64,000 bases of DNA from Pipra filicauda (lineage: Eukaryota > Chordata > Aves > Passeriformes > Pipridae), in assembly GCF_003945595.2 (NCBI RefSeq), contig NW_024103729.1, positions 740,950-804,949 on the forward strand, written 5' to 3'. The notes beneath the pieces were generated by a model, which was given only the letters and a program-made list of their open reading frames with translations, did no database searches and was not told the DNA's origin. The translations under genes and the position numbers were made by a program. Below are positions 51,019 to 64,000 of this stretch, piece by piece. Position 1 is the stretch's first letter. Each line of letters starts with the position of its first letter.

Positions 51019-52734
51019 TTTATATCTATGTTTTATTGAGATTTGCACACACTATGGAAATAAATTGTGCTAAGCAAATACCCAAACATTATCAGTTACT
51101 TTTGTTCTCTCTTGGTCATTCTTATGACTTATGCTTCTACTTGGTAGAATGGTATTAGCAAAATGTTGTTGTAGGACAACAGCCACTAGTCAAAGCATCA
51201 ATATGACCATTAATAAATTATATTTATGAGAGATTTTTGGAAAAGAATGTTCCTAAAATAAATTCTTCAATGTAATTTTCCTGCTGTCTTCCTACGGGAA
51301 CTAATGCAGTTGGTTTCTTGCATTTCAGAGACTGAAGTCCATGCCATTAAGAAACAACTGTACCAAATGTCTTTAAACATTTCTCGGAGTTCAGAGACAG
51401 CTGCAAACAGCATCACCTCACTTGTAGTGAATCTCTCCTGGAAGAACCTTTGCTGTCTTTTTCATCCAGCCCTTCATGGCAGTATGTCCTTTCAAGTATA
51501 TTTAGAAGGTTATTGTTCTGTTGTGTTCTGTTCTGTTTTCGTTTTCCTGGAATATTCATACACAGAGGTTCCCCTTACAGAGAGGGAGAGATTAGAAAGG
51601 AACTGCAATGGGAGCTGGGAACCTCTGTATCGTTTATCTTCCAGTTAGTTTTCAGAAATTACATTAATCAGTATTTTAGAAAAAAAAGCTTTTCTACCAA
51701 TTATATGTAGTTTCTTTTGAAACTTCCCAGTCAGGTTTCAGCCGAATGATGTTTCAGCATGCTGAGGGCTACCAGTTGAAGCATAATAAGATGGTCTGAG
51801 CTTTTAACTGAATCTGCAGAGATATTTAAATGATAGATCTTGTTTTTACTTCTCACTTGAGGACCTTTAGTCCTGGAGCCACCTCTGCATTTTGTTACTC
51901 TCCTGAATTAATTAATTCTCATTCCAATATTGTCTAATTTGTGAATGAAGCACATAAGACACCAAAAATGCCTTGCCAGAAAATTGCTATTTCTGAAGTT
52001 ATAGCTATAATTTCACACTGCAATAAATGTGCACATAGTCAGCATGAATGGGGGGGTGAGGGAAGCCCAAAATATTCATCATTGTGTGATGCTGACTGCT
52101 AGCTAGAAACAGAGAAAATGGTGCCTGTAACCTCCAGGGAGCTAGTTCATCATTAGATTAACCACCACTAAGGTAAGGCCATACATCATTAAAAAAGACA
52201 GGCACAGTGTTGGCAATACAAGAATAATAAGTAGAATAACTTGCACTGTCACTGTGTGTGGGAATGCAGGAGAAGCCTTATAGATGCTGGCGAGACTGGG
52301 GAGGGTGAATAGGTAGTCATTACCTCAGGAGAAAAATGATAAACTACATTTCTATTCAGCAGATGTGTCTTTGCTTATCAAGTTCATCTGCATCTACAGT
52401 ACACTATAAGAACTAAATACATCAGTTACTCAATGTCTAAACATGCTTTTCCAACATGAAAAATATGTTGCCTATCCTGATAAGAGCTTAAATGCTTTTC
52501 ATTTACCCTTAGCTTTCTCTACCTCAGCTTTAATGACAAATAGCTATTTATGTGAAATGTTTTCCAGCTAAGCTCCTTAGCACAACACTGCTAGGGAATA
52601 CTACAGCATGGATCTCCCTGTTCCTCACAGGAGTGTTGCCCTCAGGTACTTGATGTCATTCACTGTGACCAGAAAAACCAAAGAGATTAAGTCCTTTTGC
52701 ACTCAATAATTGCTTAGAGTAATCAAGGATGATT

Positions 52735-52778
52735 TGTGTGTGTATGTGTGTTTGTTTGTTTGTTTGGGGTTTTTTGGA
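52735..52778. repeat. TG / TTTG microsatellite
   Basis: A short run of TG units with one TA interruption passes into GTTTGTTTGTTTG and then a G/T tract. This is a simple repeat and probably length-variable. Confidence 0.85.
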
Positions 52779-54659
52779 GTAAATAGAAGGGGAAGATTTC
52801 ATTTTGAGGGTTCCCCAGAGAGAGCAGATATTTATTATGGACAGTGCAGACTTCCGTGGCACCTGGTTTTCAGGATCTTCATTCTTTAGTTTATTTCAGC
52901 CTGCCCCTACTTTTCCCTTTTGCTTCTAAGTTTCATGAATTGAAATAGAAGTACATATAGTCAGCATAGGTCAACTCTTCCTTCTGCAAATTAGGAAGCT
53001 TTGTACTATTCAACATCCAGGCATTTCTGCCTCCCACCCAGAGCTGAAAGGTCTTTGTTCTGCACACCCAGTTGGACACCCAGTTCACGGGACACATCAG
53101 TAAATAAGAAGAGAACTAATCTCTCTCTGTTTATTCCTCTTACCAGCCTCTGGATCTAAACTGTCTCAATCACCTCTTGTTCTCTCTGTCTGATAAACTT
53201 GTCTATCTCATTATGAATGTTCCAAAAGTTGGAACATGCTGTGGTATGTGAGGTTCTGGGAGCCTTTCAAACCATTATTTTCTTGGCTCAAGTCAATGCA
53301 ACGTATAGAAAAAATTTCTAGTTGTAGCAATCCAAACAAGTATTTAAGTAGAATCTTTTTCAGTAGAAGATCAGAACTAGAGATCATAGTATGACAATTC
53401 ACTTATTAATGTGAAAAAGTATATAAACTGCATGCATGACACCAATCCTATACTTAGGGGTACATTAACAAATTAATACATCATTTAATTTCTCATGTCT
53501 ATAATTCCATGAACTTTTAAAACAAAGTATGTCTTCCTCTTCCTATAATATGTCATCAATACAATACCCAGTCAGTAATTTTTTACAGAATGGAGATAAA
53601 AATAAGCCAGCAAGACACTAACTTGTTTTATAGCCTTTCAAAATTTTGATTTTTGGCAGAAAAATAACATACAGATTGTTAAATCTATTAGCACGCTCAT
53701 GTAATGCATTTAGAAAGCAGATTTTGGTAAACTGGCAAAAATCTTCATCACTTGTACACATGATGCTGTTACTAAATTCTTCAGATTAGGGTTACACAAG
53801 AAATGTGATCCTAACAGTCTCTGTCCTGAATTAGGCAACCGAGCCCAGAGTGATGGTAACTGCCATGGGGGTGCTCCAGTGCACTGATATAAACCACAGT
53901 AGCCAACAATCTTGCCACAAGCTCTACCCAGACAATTCCCCTCTGCACACTTTAACAAGGCTCTGCAAGGCAGAGCATGTTAATACAGAACATGTATTCC
54001 CATGTTCCCTCTCTCCTCACGTGCAGGCTCCTGCACACTTTAATAGAGGATCAGGCCTAAAAATGGAACTCTGACTGAATAAAATACAGCAAATTAGTTC
54101 AATCACTTATCTACCAAGAAATGGTGACTTACTGGTATGAATATTAACAAGCCAAAACAGCTGGAGCATTAATGAAGATGGTGCAGACATACTTTTTCAA
54201 AAAAACAATTTTGCAGTAGGAAAGATAAACAAGAACACTGGGTAACTGCTGAAGCTTTAGTAAAATAATAAAAAAAAAAATTCTTGAATATTCTTTTTGC
54301 AGTGTGGAGTGGCCTATACATTCAACTAATTTTAAAAATCAGAAAAGATAAATCACAAAAACACCCTTAGTAAGTATTCTAGAAAAAAAAAATCCACTTC
54401 TAATTAGAATGGCACATTATTTATGTATTTAGATTTTAATTGCACTCACTTGATATGCTCATTAAAATTATTTTCATTATAATCAAGCTTTTCACTCTAT
54501 TCCAGCTCCATTAGACACTAATATTCATGGAAAGGAAAAAAAAAAAGCTTCTGAACAAAATTAGGGCACCAGACACCCTGGAATCTGAATGGAACCCTAT
54601 TTCTTTCGATAGAAATATTCATTGTTAAATGGATATTATAGAGTTCTAAAAGCTTGCAC

Positions 54660-54915
54660 ACACAGACAGGGCCAGCCCATGGCCGTTTCTTCTCTGTATT
54701 GCTCCTAAGCAGCCCTCATTAAGATGCTCCTTCCCCAGTCTCACACTGGCTCTGGCTCCCAGCCATGACCAGTCATGATTCCACAGCTGCCCTCAGTGTG
54801 GGCCATGGCCCATCCCTGTCTCCAGCCCTGCCTGGGGGTCTCAGGACCCACCTCCCCCTGTGACCAGCACATCCCAAGACCCTGTGGCTGCTGCTCTTAT
54901 ATGTCAATCTGTCTG
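54660..54915. other. GC-rich patch in AT-rich DNA
   Basis: About 250 bases rich in CCATGGCC, CCAGCCCTGCCTGGG and CCACCTCCCCCTGTG stand out from surroundings of roughly two-thirds A+T. CpGs are few, so it is not a CpG island. It has no open frame of note and no recognised repeat; it may be an old LTR or a compositional patch. It includes two overlapping CAGCCATGACCAGTCATGATT-like near repeats. Confidence 0.5.
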
Positions 54916-57900
54916 TCAGCACTCTGAGCTTCCACAGAAAAAAATCGTGCTACATAGTTCAACATGAGACATGTACAAACATACTATGGAGTTGCTTTCC
55001 TTTCTTTTGCCGTCAGTGTCTCCCCAGAGGCTTCAGAGACATGTGTGTTATAGTGTCTTTTACAAGAAAGGGGGAAATATGTTTTTACTGAGAGGGATAT
55101 ATTAAAACTCTTATTCTATTACCTTCAAACATCATATGAGTTTAGGTGTATTTTTCAGAAATGGTCCCTTGGCTGTTCCCACAACTGTGACTACTGAAAC
55201 AAATCAAATGGAGCTTGGTAGACCTCAGTGTCAGACCTCAGCCAGGCAAGGTAGTTAAAAAAAAGAAACAAGCTTGAAACTTCCCCACAATGTTTCAATT
55301 TTCAGAAATAAGTAAATGCCAAACTGCTTACTGTAGTAAGTTTCTTGTAGGTGCACAGTACTTAATAACTACTTCTTTGGAGTCAGTTTGTTAAGCTTCT
55401 TGCTTTTTCGAAACATCTAACTATCCTCCAAAAATGTGTAAAAGATTTCTGAAACACTTTTTCTAGAAGATATAACAAAAACTTTTAATTAATTTCATAA
55501 ACTTTTGTATTAGCTTAGTTTCACTTCACTGGAACAAGTATTTATTCTCCATTTCTGAAGTAATTTTTAAAGAAAAAAGGGAAATATAATATAAAGTGAA
55601 GTCACCAAGAGTAATTAGAGATAACCCTTGGACCACAAGTCTTTCCTACAGTAATTAAAAACATTAAGTATTTTTTCTCAAGAATTCAGTTATTTCAGCA
55701 TTTTGGGTACTGAATTATAAGTAACACTGTCACAATACTTTATGCTGTTTTGCTATGTTAACCCATCTGGCCCACTGAGGAAGGTTAAGTGTAACTATTC
55801 ACAGCTTAGAAGTTGAATTACTATAAAAATATTTTAATGTCCGTAATTTCAACATCTGGTGGTGTAACTAGCATTTTCTTCCTCAGGAAATTATATTAAT
55901 TTCTCTTTCTTCCCCTTGCAATAAAATATGCTATTTTTACTTGTTTATTTCTGTTCACTTACAAAGCAAAATGCAAAAGTGTCATTTTGGTAATGTCTTT
56001 TCCCTTTCTCATAAAGAGTTTGATTTTATTTTATTTAAACAACATCCAAAATTACCACACAAAGAATATATACTGTAAGAATTTTAATCAAAATGAAAAA
56101 ATAAAGTTGAATGTTTTAATTTTTTTATATAGTGGAGCAACAAAATTTTTCTGAAAGTTAGGGAAATTAGGATCAAGATTGAGATTTTTAACCTCTGACT
56201 CTTCTCAAAATACCAGGAAAGCATTCCCCAGCAACAATGAAGGTTTCAGCATTGTAATACTCTTCCTCTCAGAATAGGACGTAAACTATTACACACCCAA
56301 ACACACTACAAATTTCATGTATTCTTAATAACCAAGAATCATTCTGATCTGCCCTCTCCCTGATGGTCTTTCACTTTTCACCAATACACAGGGGTGTTAC
56401 TGCTGGAAGATCTTTGTAATCAGAAAAACTGACCCTTGAGTATTCCATTTACCGGAGCTTTTCTTCTGGTTGGATAGACGCGAGTGATGCATGAGAAGCA
56501 TGCTCACATTTTGTCCCCTTTTTTTTTTTTTTTACCAGTTTGTTTAGAGCATAGTCCATGCTCACAAGGACAGTTACAAATTACAAAATTTGTAAGGTAA
56601 TTCTCAGCAGTGACAGGTCAGGTTACTAAATTATTCTTAGCCAGATTTCATTCTGACTAATTAAAATATATAAAAGTGCCTTTTTTTTTTCTTGTACATA
56701 CCTGGGCTACTTATCAGCGTCTTAGAATAAGCCTGAATTAGTTGTATGTGCTCTGTGTCATACACTTACACAATCAGAGCTCTTGGACTGTAGTTCACAA
56801 GGTCAAGGCAACTTATGATTATGAGGAGTTCTAACTTGTACAACACGTGAATGGGATATTTCACCATCATGTGCCCTTCCTATTCTCTTGATTTTTATAT
56901 TAGAGTGCATCACAGTCATAACGTCTTCTGCTTGTAAGACATGACAATCATCACTGGCCAAAACCTCACTGGACTGCACACACGCCATTGTGAGTGGGCA
57001 CCAAGCAACTCTATTTTGTCAAGAGGTCAAATAACTTTTTCATGCTACTTATCCAGCAAGATTGAAAGGATTTATGATCCATCCTATTTGAAACACAAGT
57101 TACTGGGAAGAAAAGGACGGTGCTATTTCCTCGACTTTCAAAACCTGTAGAAAACCCTTTACAGAAAACACACATTAGCAGGTTTGTAATAAATTTTAGA
57201 GAAAGGAAATCATTAAATAAGGACTTGATTCAGAGTTACCTTTAATGGCAATATCTTGAAATCCAGCTGACTTGTTCTTCAATGCAAACCTGCTGAACAA
57301 AGCAGTGTTGACTTAAGCAAACCACCAAACCCCTTAATTGAGGGGATGTCCTTCACACACAATGGAGAAGGTTTTAAAGATTTGCAACCGCAGCACACTG
57401 ACATCATCAATCCCACGAGAGTTTTGTCTCTGAAATCACCCATCATCTGTGCTGATTAGTGCAGGCCTAAGTTCTGTGGCAACGCTGTGCATCTCTGGAT
57501 AGCTGTAAATCAGAAGGCCACATTAAGTATAATCATTACCAAAAGTCCAGGATACAGTGCAACATAGTAAGTCCAAGAACATATTTTACCAAATTTATCT
57601 CAATGCAAAAGTTTTCAAAAGAAATGCAAAAATCTGTTCTTGTGTATTTATAATAAATATCTGTGAACCCAGTACCCATATTTTCCTACTACAAATGACA
57701 TAGAGTACTCTTTTGGTTCAGTTTCTGCTTCTACATCTTCCAGGGAAAGACTTGCTCAATAGTTCTCTCACTGAAAATATCCAAGAAACAATAATATTTT
57801 AAGATAATGTTCATTCTGTATAAATTGTAATTCCTCTGAAATATACTGCCTTAATAAGAGGAAATTATTGCATGGTACAAAGAAAAGAAAATGAAATAAT

Positions 57901-59902
57901 GGGTTTTCTGTGTTTGAGTATCTATGTTCCTTTGTATTCATTCAGTTTGACTGTCAGTGGAGTTAAGTTTTCATTACACAGTGAGTTATTAGTTCTAATA
58001 AGATATGAATGAAGCATTATTTCTGGTTTGAAATCCTGTTTAAATGATGTACCTTATGAGGATAAATTTTAAGGGTTAAATCATCAAGGAAAAATGTTAA
58101 AAAAGTAAGTCATTGTACTTGGAAGTTAAAACTGGTTCTTGCTGCAGCCTGAGCAAGGGCTTGCCTGTAAGTTCATCAGCATGGGAGGCAGACTGACCCA
58201 GAGGGGGTCTGAGTGGCAACTGCCTTCTTGCTTCTTGTAAAGGGGGAGAAATGTGCCAGGTAGACTTTCTGACATTGGTCAGCAAACCCTGCACCTCCTG
58301 TGAGCCCATGTTGGGCACTAGATGGGGAAAAGTTGAAAATATTTTCATCTATTTCACATGCACTAATTAAAAGATACCTAGCATGTGATTATTAATAAAA
58401 CGAGTACACTCTCATTTCCTTTTACTTCACTGTGTGTGTCAGTCTAGCCCATATAATTTAGAGGGTCTGACATGTATTGCTCTGATCTCATTTATCACCA
58501 GCCCGAGTTCATTTTAGAAGCACAGATACTCAGTGTACAATTTTTACTGTAAAATTGAATTTGTTTCTTGTGACAGAGTAGGCTTGTTGAATTTACGATT
58601 TAACATTGAACATCTTTCACCTTGGAAGTAGCTCTCCTGCTGTAAAAACGAGGCATCTCTCTCATGAGGACAGTATAACATCATGATACAGATGCCCATC
58701 CTGCTAGACAAGGTCGTGCCAGTAGAAACTAAACTTAATTTTCTGAGCCTTTCCAACACTTAGCCCTATTTTTCATTTTACAAGGATAAATATTGGGAAA
58801 TACTTTATCCCAGTGTAACAACTCTCCTTTTGATCAGTGGAACAAAAAAAAATGTTTGATGTTCAGTTCAAACTGGATGAGTGAAAGAAAATGCAAAAGG
58901 CTGCTGAAGACACGTTACTTTTCTAATTAACTGTTGCTGCATTGTCTTAACATTACAGAAAACAGACAAATTATCTTACTTGTATTTTGGAAGCGGACTC
59001 TTGATTATGGGTATTTTATTCAAGACTGTACTTTTTGACTTTCTCAAATCCTTTGTCATTGGGTTCACTGCTTTGCTCTCTCCTTAATCTAACCACTGCA
59101 ATTACTGTCAAATTCTCAAACAAAACTACCCTTAAATTGGTTTTAATTAATTCATGTTACACAGAAGCCGGACAATCTTGCTGTTTCCATCTTGTCTTCA
59201 ACCTTCACCACCTGCTTAAAGTCTGCAAATCACATCATCCTTCTTTCACAGCACTTCACAGCAATGTTTACACTTCTGAGATAAAGTTCTACACACACTC
59301 AACTACTTTGTCATGCAGGGAGCAGCATTTTCACTCATCCAGTTACAGAAGCACTGATGAGTCCATCTGGCTCCATCTCTGAAATGCAACCCAAGAGGTT
59401 GCAACTCCTCATTTCCCAAGAAAAAAATCTCCCATAATGCCTTGCCTGCCTGCCACCACTATTTGTAGAGTCCCCAGCCAGCCACGACTCAGTTCCTCCA
59501 TGCAGGAAAGCAGGAAGCACCATCCTTATCTGTTGCACCTCTTGTAGCTCATATTCCTTCTCTAGACAAACTCTGCTCCTGCCAGCTGTTAAAGGTACTC
59601 AGTAATTTTCCAGACAAAGTAAACACTTGCAGGCTATAATTACAATCTGGCAACAGTCCTCTCAGCCTTAAGGAACTGAGATGCTGCAGACTAAAGCTCC
59701 TCAGATCTATTTGGTTCCTTTTACAACCCCAAAAAGGGAATCAGTTCACAGCTGGGGAAATATTTTCCCAATTATAATTTAAAATAGAGTCTGTGTGCTC
59801 CTTGGACATTTGAATGCATATTCCTGGGAAAGTAGCTGTATTCTGCTGTACTTGGGAGATGTCATGGAAGAATTAGTTAAATAAATTTAATAAAAATATG
59901 CA

Positions 59903-59958
59903 TATTAAACCCCCCACCTACCCACACAAACCAAACAGAAAAACCCAACTACAGAAAA
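59903..59958. repeat. A/C-rich low-complexity tract
   Basis: AACCCCCCACCTACCCACAC followed by AAACCAAACAG and AAAAACCCAAC forms a short A/C-rich stretch similar in style to the one at 16.7 kb. No element boundary is visible. Confidence 0.65.
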
Positions 59959-60855
59959 CCACATTCACATGCTCTCCTAATACTAAACTACAGTTCTTTA
60001 GCACTTCTGCACTGCTCTAGATCATCATTCATAGGGCAACAACAATACTGAGCAAAAAATGCATGATGCTTGATGTCCAGGTTTATTCTCACTTCTAAGT
60101 TCATTAACTTCTCTGGTTGCAAGGAATATTAGATCATCATGGACCATATGTTCCACAGCATAAAAATTCAGCAAATCATCCATAAAACTTGCAAAGGCTT
60201 AGCCCAAAGACTCAGGCCTTTTTTAACAAAGAAGTAAAGAGCCTGATGTGCTCTTGATGTATTTATTCTTTAGCTATAAGAATGTGCATCCTTGAAGGAA
60301 CTTTGGTTGATTACGCTATTGGATCACAAGGTATTACAAGCAAAGGATGTATAAACCTGCATTTTTCTGGGAGGCAATAAAAGATTTTTATACTAAGGGC
60401 TTAACTCTTAGATGGTTTTTTTCCCATTCCTCAAGCAGTTCAAATTCTATATGTCCTAACTTCTCATTCTGATTTCTTTTCTACTACTGTATATTTCTCC
60501 CTTACTAAGAATAAATCACCAGAAGAAGCTATTTTAAAAATGGCTTGGACATGTTCTAGCCAACAAATCCAGTGTAATCAGCAGGCTCAGATTCTCAAAG
60601 TTGAAGGTTTATTTTAGTACAGCATGCCATGTTTAATCAGTTTTACTAATGCTGCACTGTACTATCTGCTTTGACAAGAATATGTTGATCATATTACAGA
60701 ATGATTACTGCTAATGGAGATCTTTTAGACAAGATTAGATTTTGCTTCTGTCCAGATGCCTCAAAGAACATTATTAGTTTTTGGTGTCATATTTTTGTAA
60801 CATTAATATGATCAGCTTATGGGCTTGCTCATATGCTATAACTGCAGCAATTTAT

Positions 60856-60874
60856 CTGACAGTTAAGCTGTCAG
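60856..60874. promoter_or_regulatory. Paired TGACAG/CTGTCA palindrome
   Basis: CTGACAG-TTAAG-CTGTCAG is a 7-5-7 palindrome. TGACAG is the known core of the MEIS/PREP/TGIF homeodomain family, so two inverted sites are present. It lies in a 350-base repeat-free block (60,620-60,975) rich in TAAT and AT-hook-like motifs. Binding is inferred only. Confidence 0.3.
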
Positions 60875-62122
60875 GACCATGCAGCATCTAACCCAATGAA
60901 CACTGCTGCAATCTGTATCAAATTAGGCACTGCCTGCACAATCCTACCACGGCTGTGAGGTGACCAATGAATATTCTGATGAGCTCTCAGTCTTTGAGGT
61001 TCAGAAACTTGAATTGTGCAGTTCAATAGCTGTTTCCGAGAAAGCTGATTAGTTCATGATAATATCCCTAACAGTGAATTTGCATACTTTTAAAGGAATG
61101 TAGGTTAGGAGGTTTTTTTCCCCGTAAATCAGCAGAATGGGATTCAGAGCTGTGCTGCTCTGACAGCTAATTAATGCAGAACTGTAGCCCATTAGTATAA
61201 CAGCAGTTGTGACAGTAGTTTTTCTATATACACACAGAAAGGATAAATTCTTTTGATTATAAAGCACTTTTCTGTCCTTCTTTCAAAGTTCCTGGATTTC
61301 TACAAGTGCCTTTCATGACCTGTATTTACTAGTTAGACACAAAAATAATTATGAAAGCTGAGAAGCATAAAGATTAGTTTTAATACATTTTGACTAGAGA
61401 GCCTTACAGTATCAACTAAGCAATACTATTGCCCTTAAGTTCAATACATTCTGATATGCTCTCTGATGGTATGCTTCATTCCTTTTGATAATATGCCTTT
61501 AAAAACAATGTCCTTTAGGGTCCAATGGACCATGAAATAGTCTCTACAAAAGTATCAGTGGTGCCAATGCTGAGGCAAACATTCATTTTAGCTGTCAGCT
61601 TTAAGGACTGTGGAAGAAATGAAGCACATTTATTATATACTGATGTATTCTGACTAGATAATCCTTTTCAGTTGTAGGCACTATAAAGACAAGTGCAGAT
61701 TACTGTGGGGCAACATTTTAAAAAAATTCAGATGGGTTGAAACAGTTGAGCTTCCAATTTCACAGTTGGATAATTTTCCTTATAAACTTCTATTTAAAAG
61801 AAAGTTTTACTGGTACTGAAGTACACTAAGTAAACAATCTATAATTTGAAAATGAGTAAGTTAGAGATACTTACACAGAAACTGTATCTACTAATGCTAT
61901 ATTTATTAATTAATGTTGGAGTTTGTTTTTCTATGCTGCTGCCATTTTCAAGGCTTTTTTCTTAGATAATCATTGTCATTGCAGTTGTGTAAAAATTTAG
62001 TCCTTTGTCACCAGTTTATGGCATTTTGACACCATGATTATTTCTGTACGGATTAATCGACTCATCCTGGAAACCAACAGAACCTCAGGATTCAGAACAA
62101 GATACTTAAATCATAGTATTTT

Positions 62123-62480
62123 CAGGGGTCGATATTGGGACCGCCACTATTTAAAAAAATTGTTGGTGACATGGACAGTGGGATCGAGTGCACCCTCAGC
62201 AAGTTCGCTGATGACTCCGAGCAGTGTGGTGTGGTCAGCACGCTGGAGGGCCTGGACAGGCCTGAGAGATGGGCCCCATCATGAGGATCTCACAAAGTTC
62301 AAGGCCAAGTGCAAGGTCCTACACGTCAGTCAGGGCAATCCCAAGCACAAATACAGGCTGGATGGAGACAGGATTGAGAGCAGCCCTGGGGAGAAGGACT
62401 CGGGCGTGTTGGTTGATAAGAAGCTCAACATGACCCGTCAATGTGCACTCACAGCCCAGAAAGCCAACACTGTCCTTCTT
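62123..62480 (+). mobile_element. CR1 LINE reverse-transcriptase fragment
   Basis: This plus-strand CR1 ORF2 relic covers the reverse-transcriptase core. In order it shows a degraded QGSILGPxLF segment at 62,123-62,150, [17 protein letters not shown] (about 62,170-62,220, including the catalytic F-A-D-D box), [38 protein letters not shown] and QKANT. The FADD part and the later part are in different frames, and a short deletion after the LEG segment explains the shift. A 180-codon open frame (62,034-62,576) runs through it by chance and should not be taken as a gene. Both ends are truncated and no CR1 tail follows. It is noticeably GC-richer than its surroundings. Confidence 0.92.
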
Positions 62481-62579
62481 ATGTTGGGGACCCCCGAGCT
62501 GGATGCAGAACTTAATTTCTATTTGAAAGCTGGGAATAGGATGCAAAAAGCCTACAGGATTTTTTTCATTATGTAAATG

Positions 62580-64000
62580 GTAGGAGAAACTATCAACAGA
62601 TCTCACCTGGCTCCTGGCTACCAACAGTTGACCTCAGCCTGCTGAGCCTCTGCTATAAGGTCTTTTCAGGAACACTGAAAAGCAATCAGTCAGATGCAAC
62701 CCGTGACTAAATGAAAGAAAAAACAACAAAAAAAAATTAACAACTAGAAACAGTCTTTTTTTAAAATGTACTTTTAAAAAAAGCCTGTCAAAGACCAATT
62801 TCAATGTATTGAAAATTAGCAAAATGGAAGAAACTAGGAAGCAGTGTAATGTACATAGTATGTGATAACAACAGAGATGTTGTACCCTGTCTCACTAAGC
62901 ACAAAGTTTTCTCCAAAATTCAGAGCATGGAAAATACCAAAGTAGAACCTAAGGAAGAAATCACCTCTACAAGGTGTTATGCACATATAGCTGTGTGATA
63001 CTAACATGAAAGGAAATTGTTAGCTGATCTAGTCTTCACTATAAATGTTAATGGATGCTGTTAGAAACAGTATTTAAGTGTTTAAACCACCTGGAGTTCT
63101 GGTGTCTGAACTCCTATACATTTTTCTAATTTAGAGGAAACAGTTCATACAAGTTTCTGTAACTCTAAGTTACAACATACAGATAATCTGCCTACTTATT
63201 AAATTCTGATGAAATTTAGATTTATTGCCTCTTGACCACTTTTTCAAAAATGTGTCAAGACACAAATACAATTATTTGAATAGGTAATTAACTACATAAC
63301 ACATTCAACAATCACAAGTCAAAACTTTTTTAAAGAGTTTTTTTAACTGTTGAGAATTTTGTGTTTGAGCGTGAGCAGAATTGACTAGAAACAGACTGCA
63401 GACATCTGTAATGGCACAGTCTTGCTACATGGTGAAAAGCACATCATTTTCTGGCTTCTCTGCTAGCACATGCCCCAGCCAAGGCAACATGTCACCACTG
63501 AAAAGCTGCCTGGATCATATGTTTCATTTGGCTGGCAGGCCACATTTCAGAAAATGCAATGTACTGCAGTACTTTACCTATGTATTACTGTTGCCTTTAT
63601 GCACTCTGTGATCACACATATTACATATGAGAACTGGGAAGAACTGAATGTCATTCATCTACATACTGAATAATGCATTCAGAAGCTGAAATTTCCCCCC
63701 TCTTTCTATCAATGCAGAATTCAGTTACCAGCTGCCATCGTACTTCAAAATTAAATTGATGCACTGATCTCCCATTGGTGTTAATATAATTTAGATTACT
63801 AGATTTGGGTTTCAGTTTAAAGGGATTTCTAGACAAGAGCTTCATAACGAGTTTAGGAGTGGTTCCTTTGAAACCAACTAGAGGCCTGAGAAAATGCATT
63901 TTACTCAGGAAAAAAATTGAAAGGCAGTTTCTTTAAGGAAAGTTTGGATGTTAGAATACAAATACCTAAGTCACTGTATTTCTGTAAGGAAGGATGCTCA
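62580..64000. other. AT-rich non-coding stretch
   Basis: After the CR1 reverse-transcriptase relic the sequence is ordinary AT-rich DNA with one A-rich tract near 62,715-62,740. I see no gene or classifiable repeat to the end of the window. Confidence 0.5.

Larger units (their letters stand above)
50310..62110. other. AT-rich non-coding stretch
   Basis: About 11.8 kb hold no CR1 and no recognisable gene. Present are poly-T tracts, the GC-rich patch at 54.7 kb, motif-dense repeat-free blocks near 57.4 and 60.6-61.0 kb and an A/C-rich tract at 59.9 kb. Open frames such as 51,304-51,648 and 59,035-59,382 have no recognisable product. Confidence 0.5.

Noticed and set aside
56519..56545. Poly-T followed by ACCAG as a retroposon tail or splice acceptor
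   Set aside because: No retroposon body or target duplication was seen on either side, and the following sequence has no supported exon end.
62034..62576. 180-codon plus-strand open frame, the longest in the window
   Set aside because: It runs through a CR1 reverse-transcriptase relic. The later part is in the CR1 frame but the catalytic F-A-D-D part is in another frame, so it is a chance open stretch in a dead element.
1..64000. tRNA, rRNA, CRISPR, bacterial operon or other prokaryotic features
   Set aside because: Nothing of the kind is visible. The repeat content is vertebrate, and no ribosome-binding or operon structure exists.

Overview
The window looks like AT-rich, gene-poor nuclear DNA from a bird. 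The evidence is several CR1 LINE fragments with the avian 3' tail (ATAGAATCATAGAAT-type ends, read here as minus-strand copies), a few much older MIR-like and amniote-type repeat relics, and no bacterial or organellar signature. No open reading frame in the window is a recognisable cellular gene. The only recognisable protein-coding similarity is decayed CR1 retrotransposon sequence. The window is most simply read as a gene desert or the inside of a very large intron.

Layout. Positions 1-38,980 carry no CR1 copy that I can see. There are two faint ancient repeats (about 6.9 kb and 11.5 kb), scattered low-complexity A/T tracts, and a few GC-richer patches (about 1.3, 2.3, 5.0-5.4 and 22.0 kb). 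The repeat-bearing part begins at 38.99 kb. It holds an ancient CR1-like tail, a MIR-like relic directly beside a large minus-strand CR1 (41.09-42.6 kb), two amniote-type relics (43.9 and 45.2 kb), and CR1 3' tails at 46.3 and 48.06 kb plus a CR1 3'-region piece at 50.2 kb. From there the sequence is plain AT-rich DNA, with a GC-rich patch at 54.7-54.9 kb, until a plus-strand CR1 reverse-transcriptase relic at 62.1-62.5 kb.

The most informative element is the 41.09-42.6 kb CR1. It keeps the end of ORF1 (esterase-like region), the start of ORF2 (endonuclease) and the 3' end, but nearly the whole reverse transcriptase is missing, so it records an internal deletion.

A hand scan for paired splice signals found several short segments with a plausible acceptor, an open frame and a plausible donor (for example 43,668-43,764 minus, 18,458-18,518 plus, 12,534-12,590 plus and 13,271-13,389 minus). 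I recognise none of the peptides. Such pairs also arise by chance in 64 kb, so they are offered as hypotheses only. Several blocks without repeats and with dense homeodomain-like or palindromic motifs (about 34.4, 43.1, 45.9, 46.56, 57.4 and 60.6-61.0 kb) are candidates for conserved non-coding regulatory DNA; only a genome alignment can decide this.
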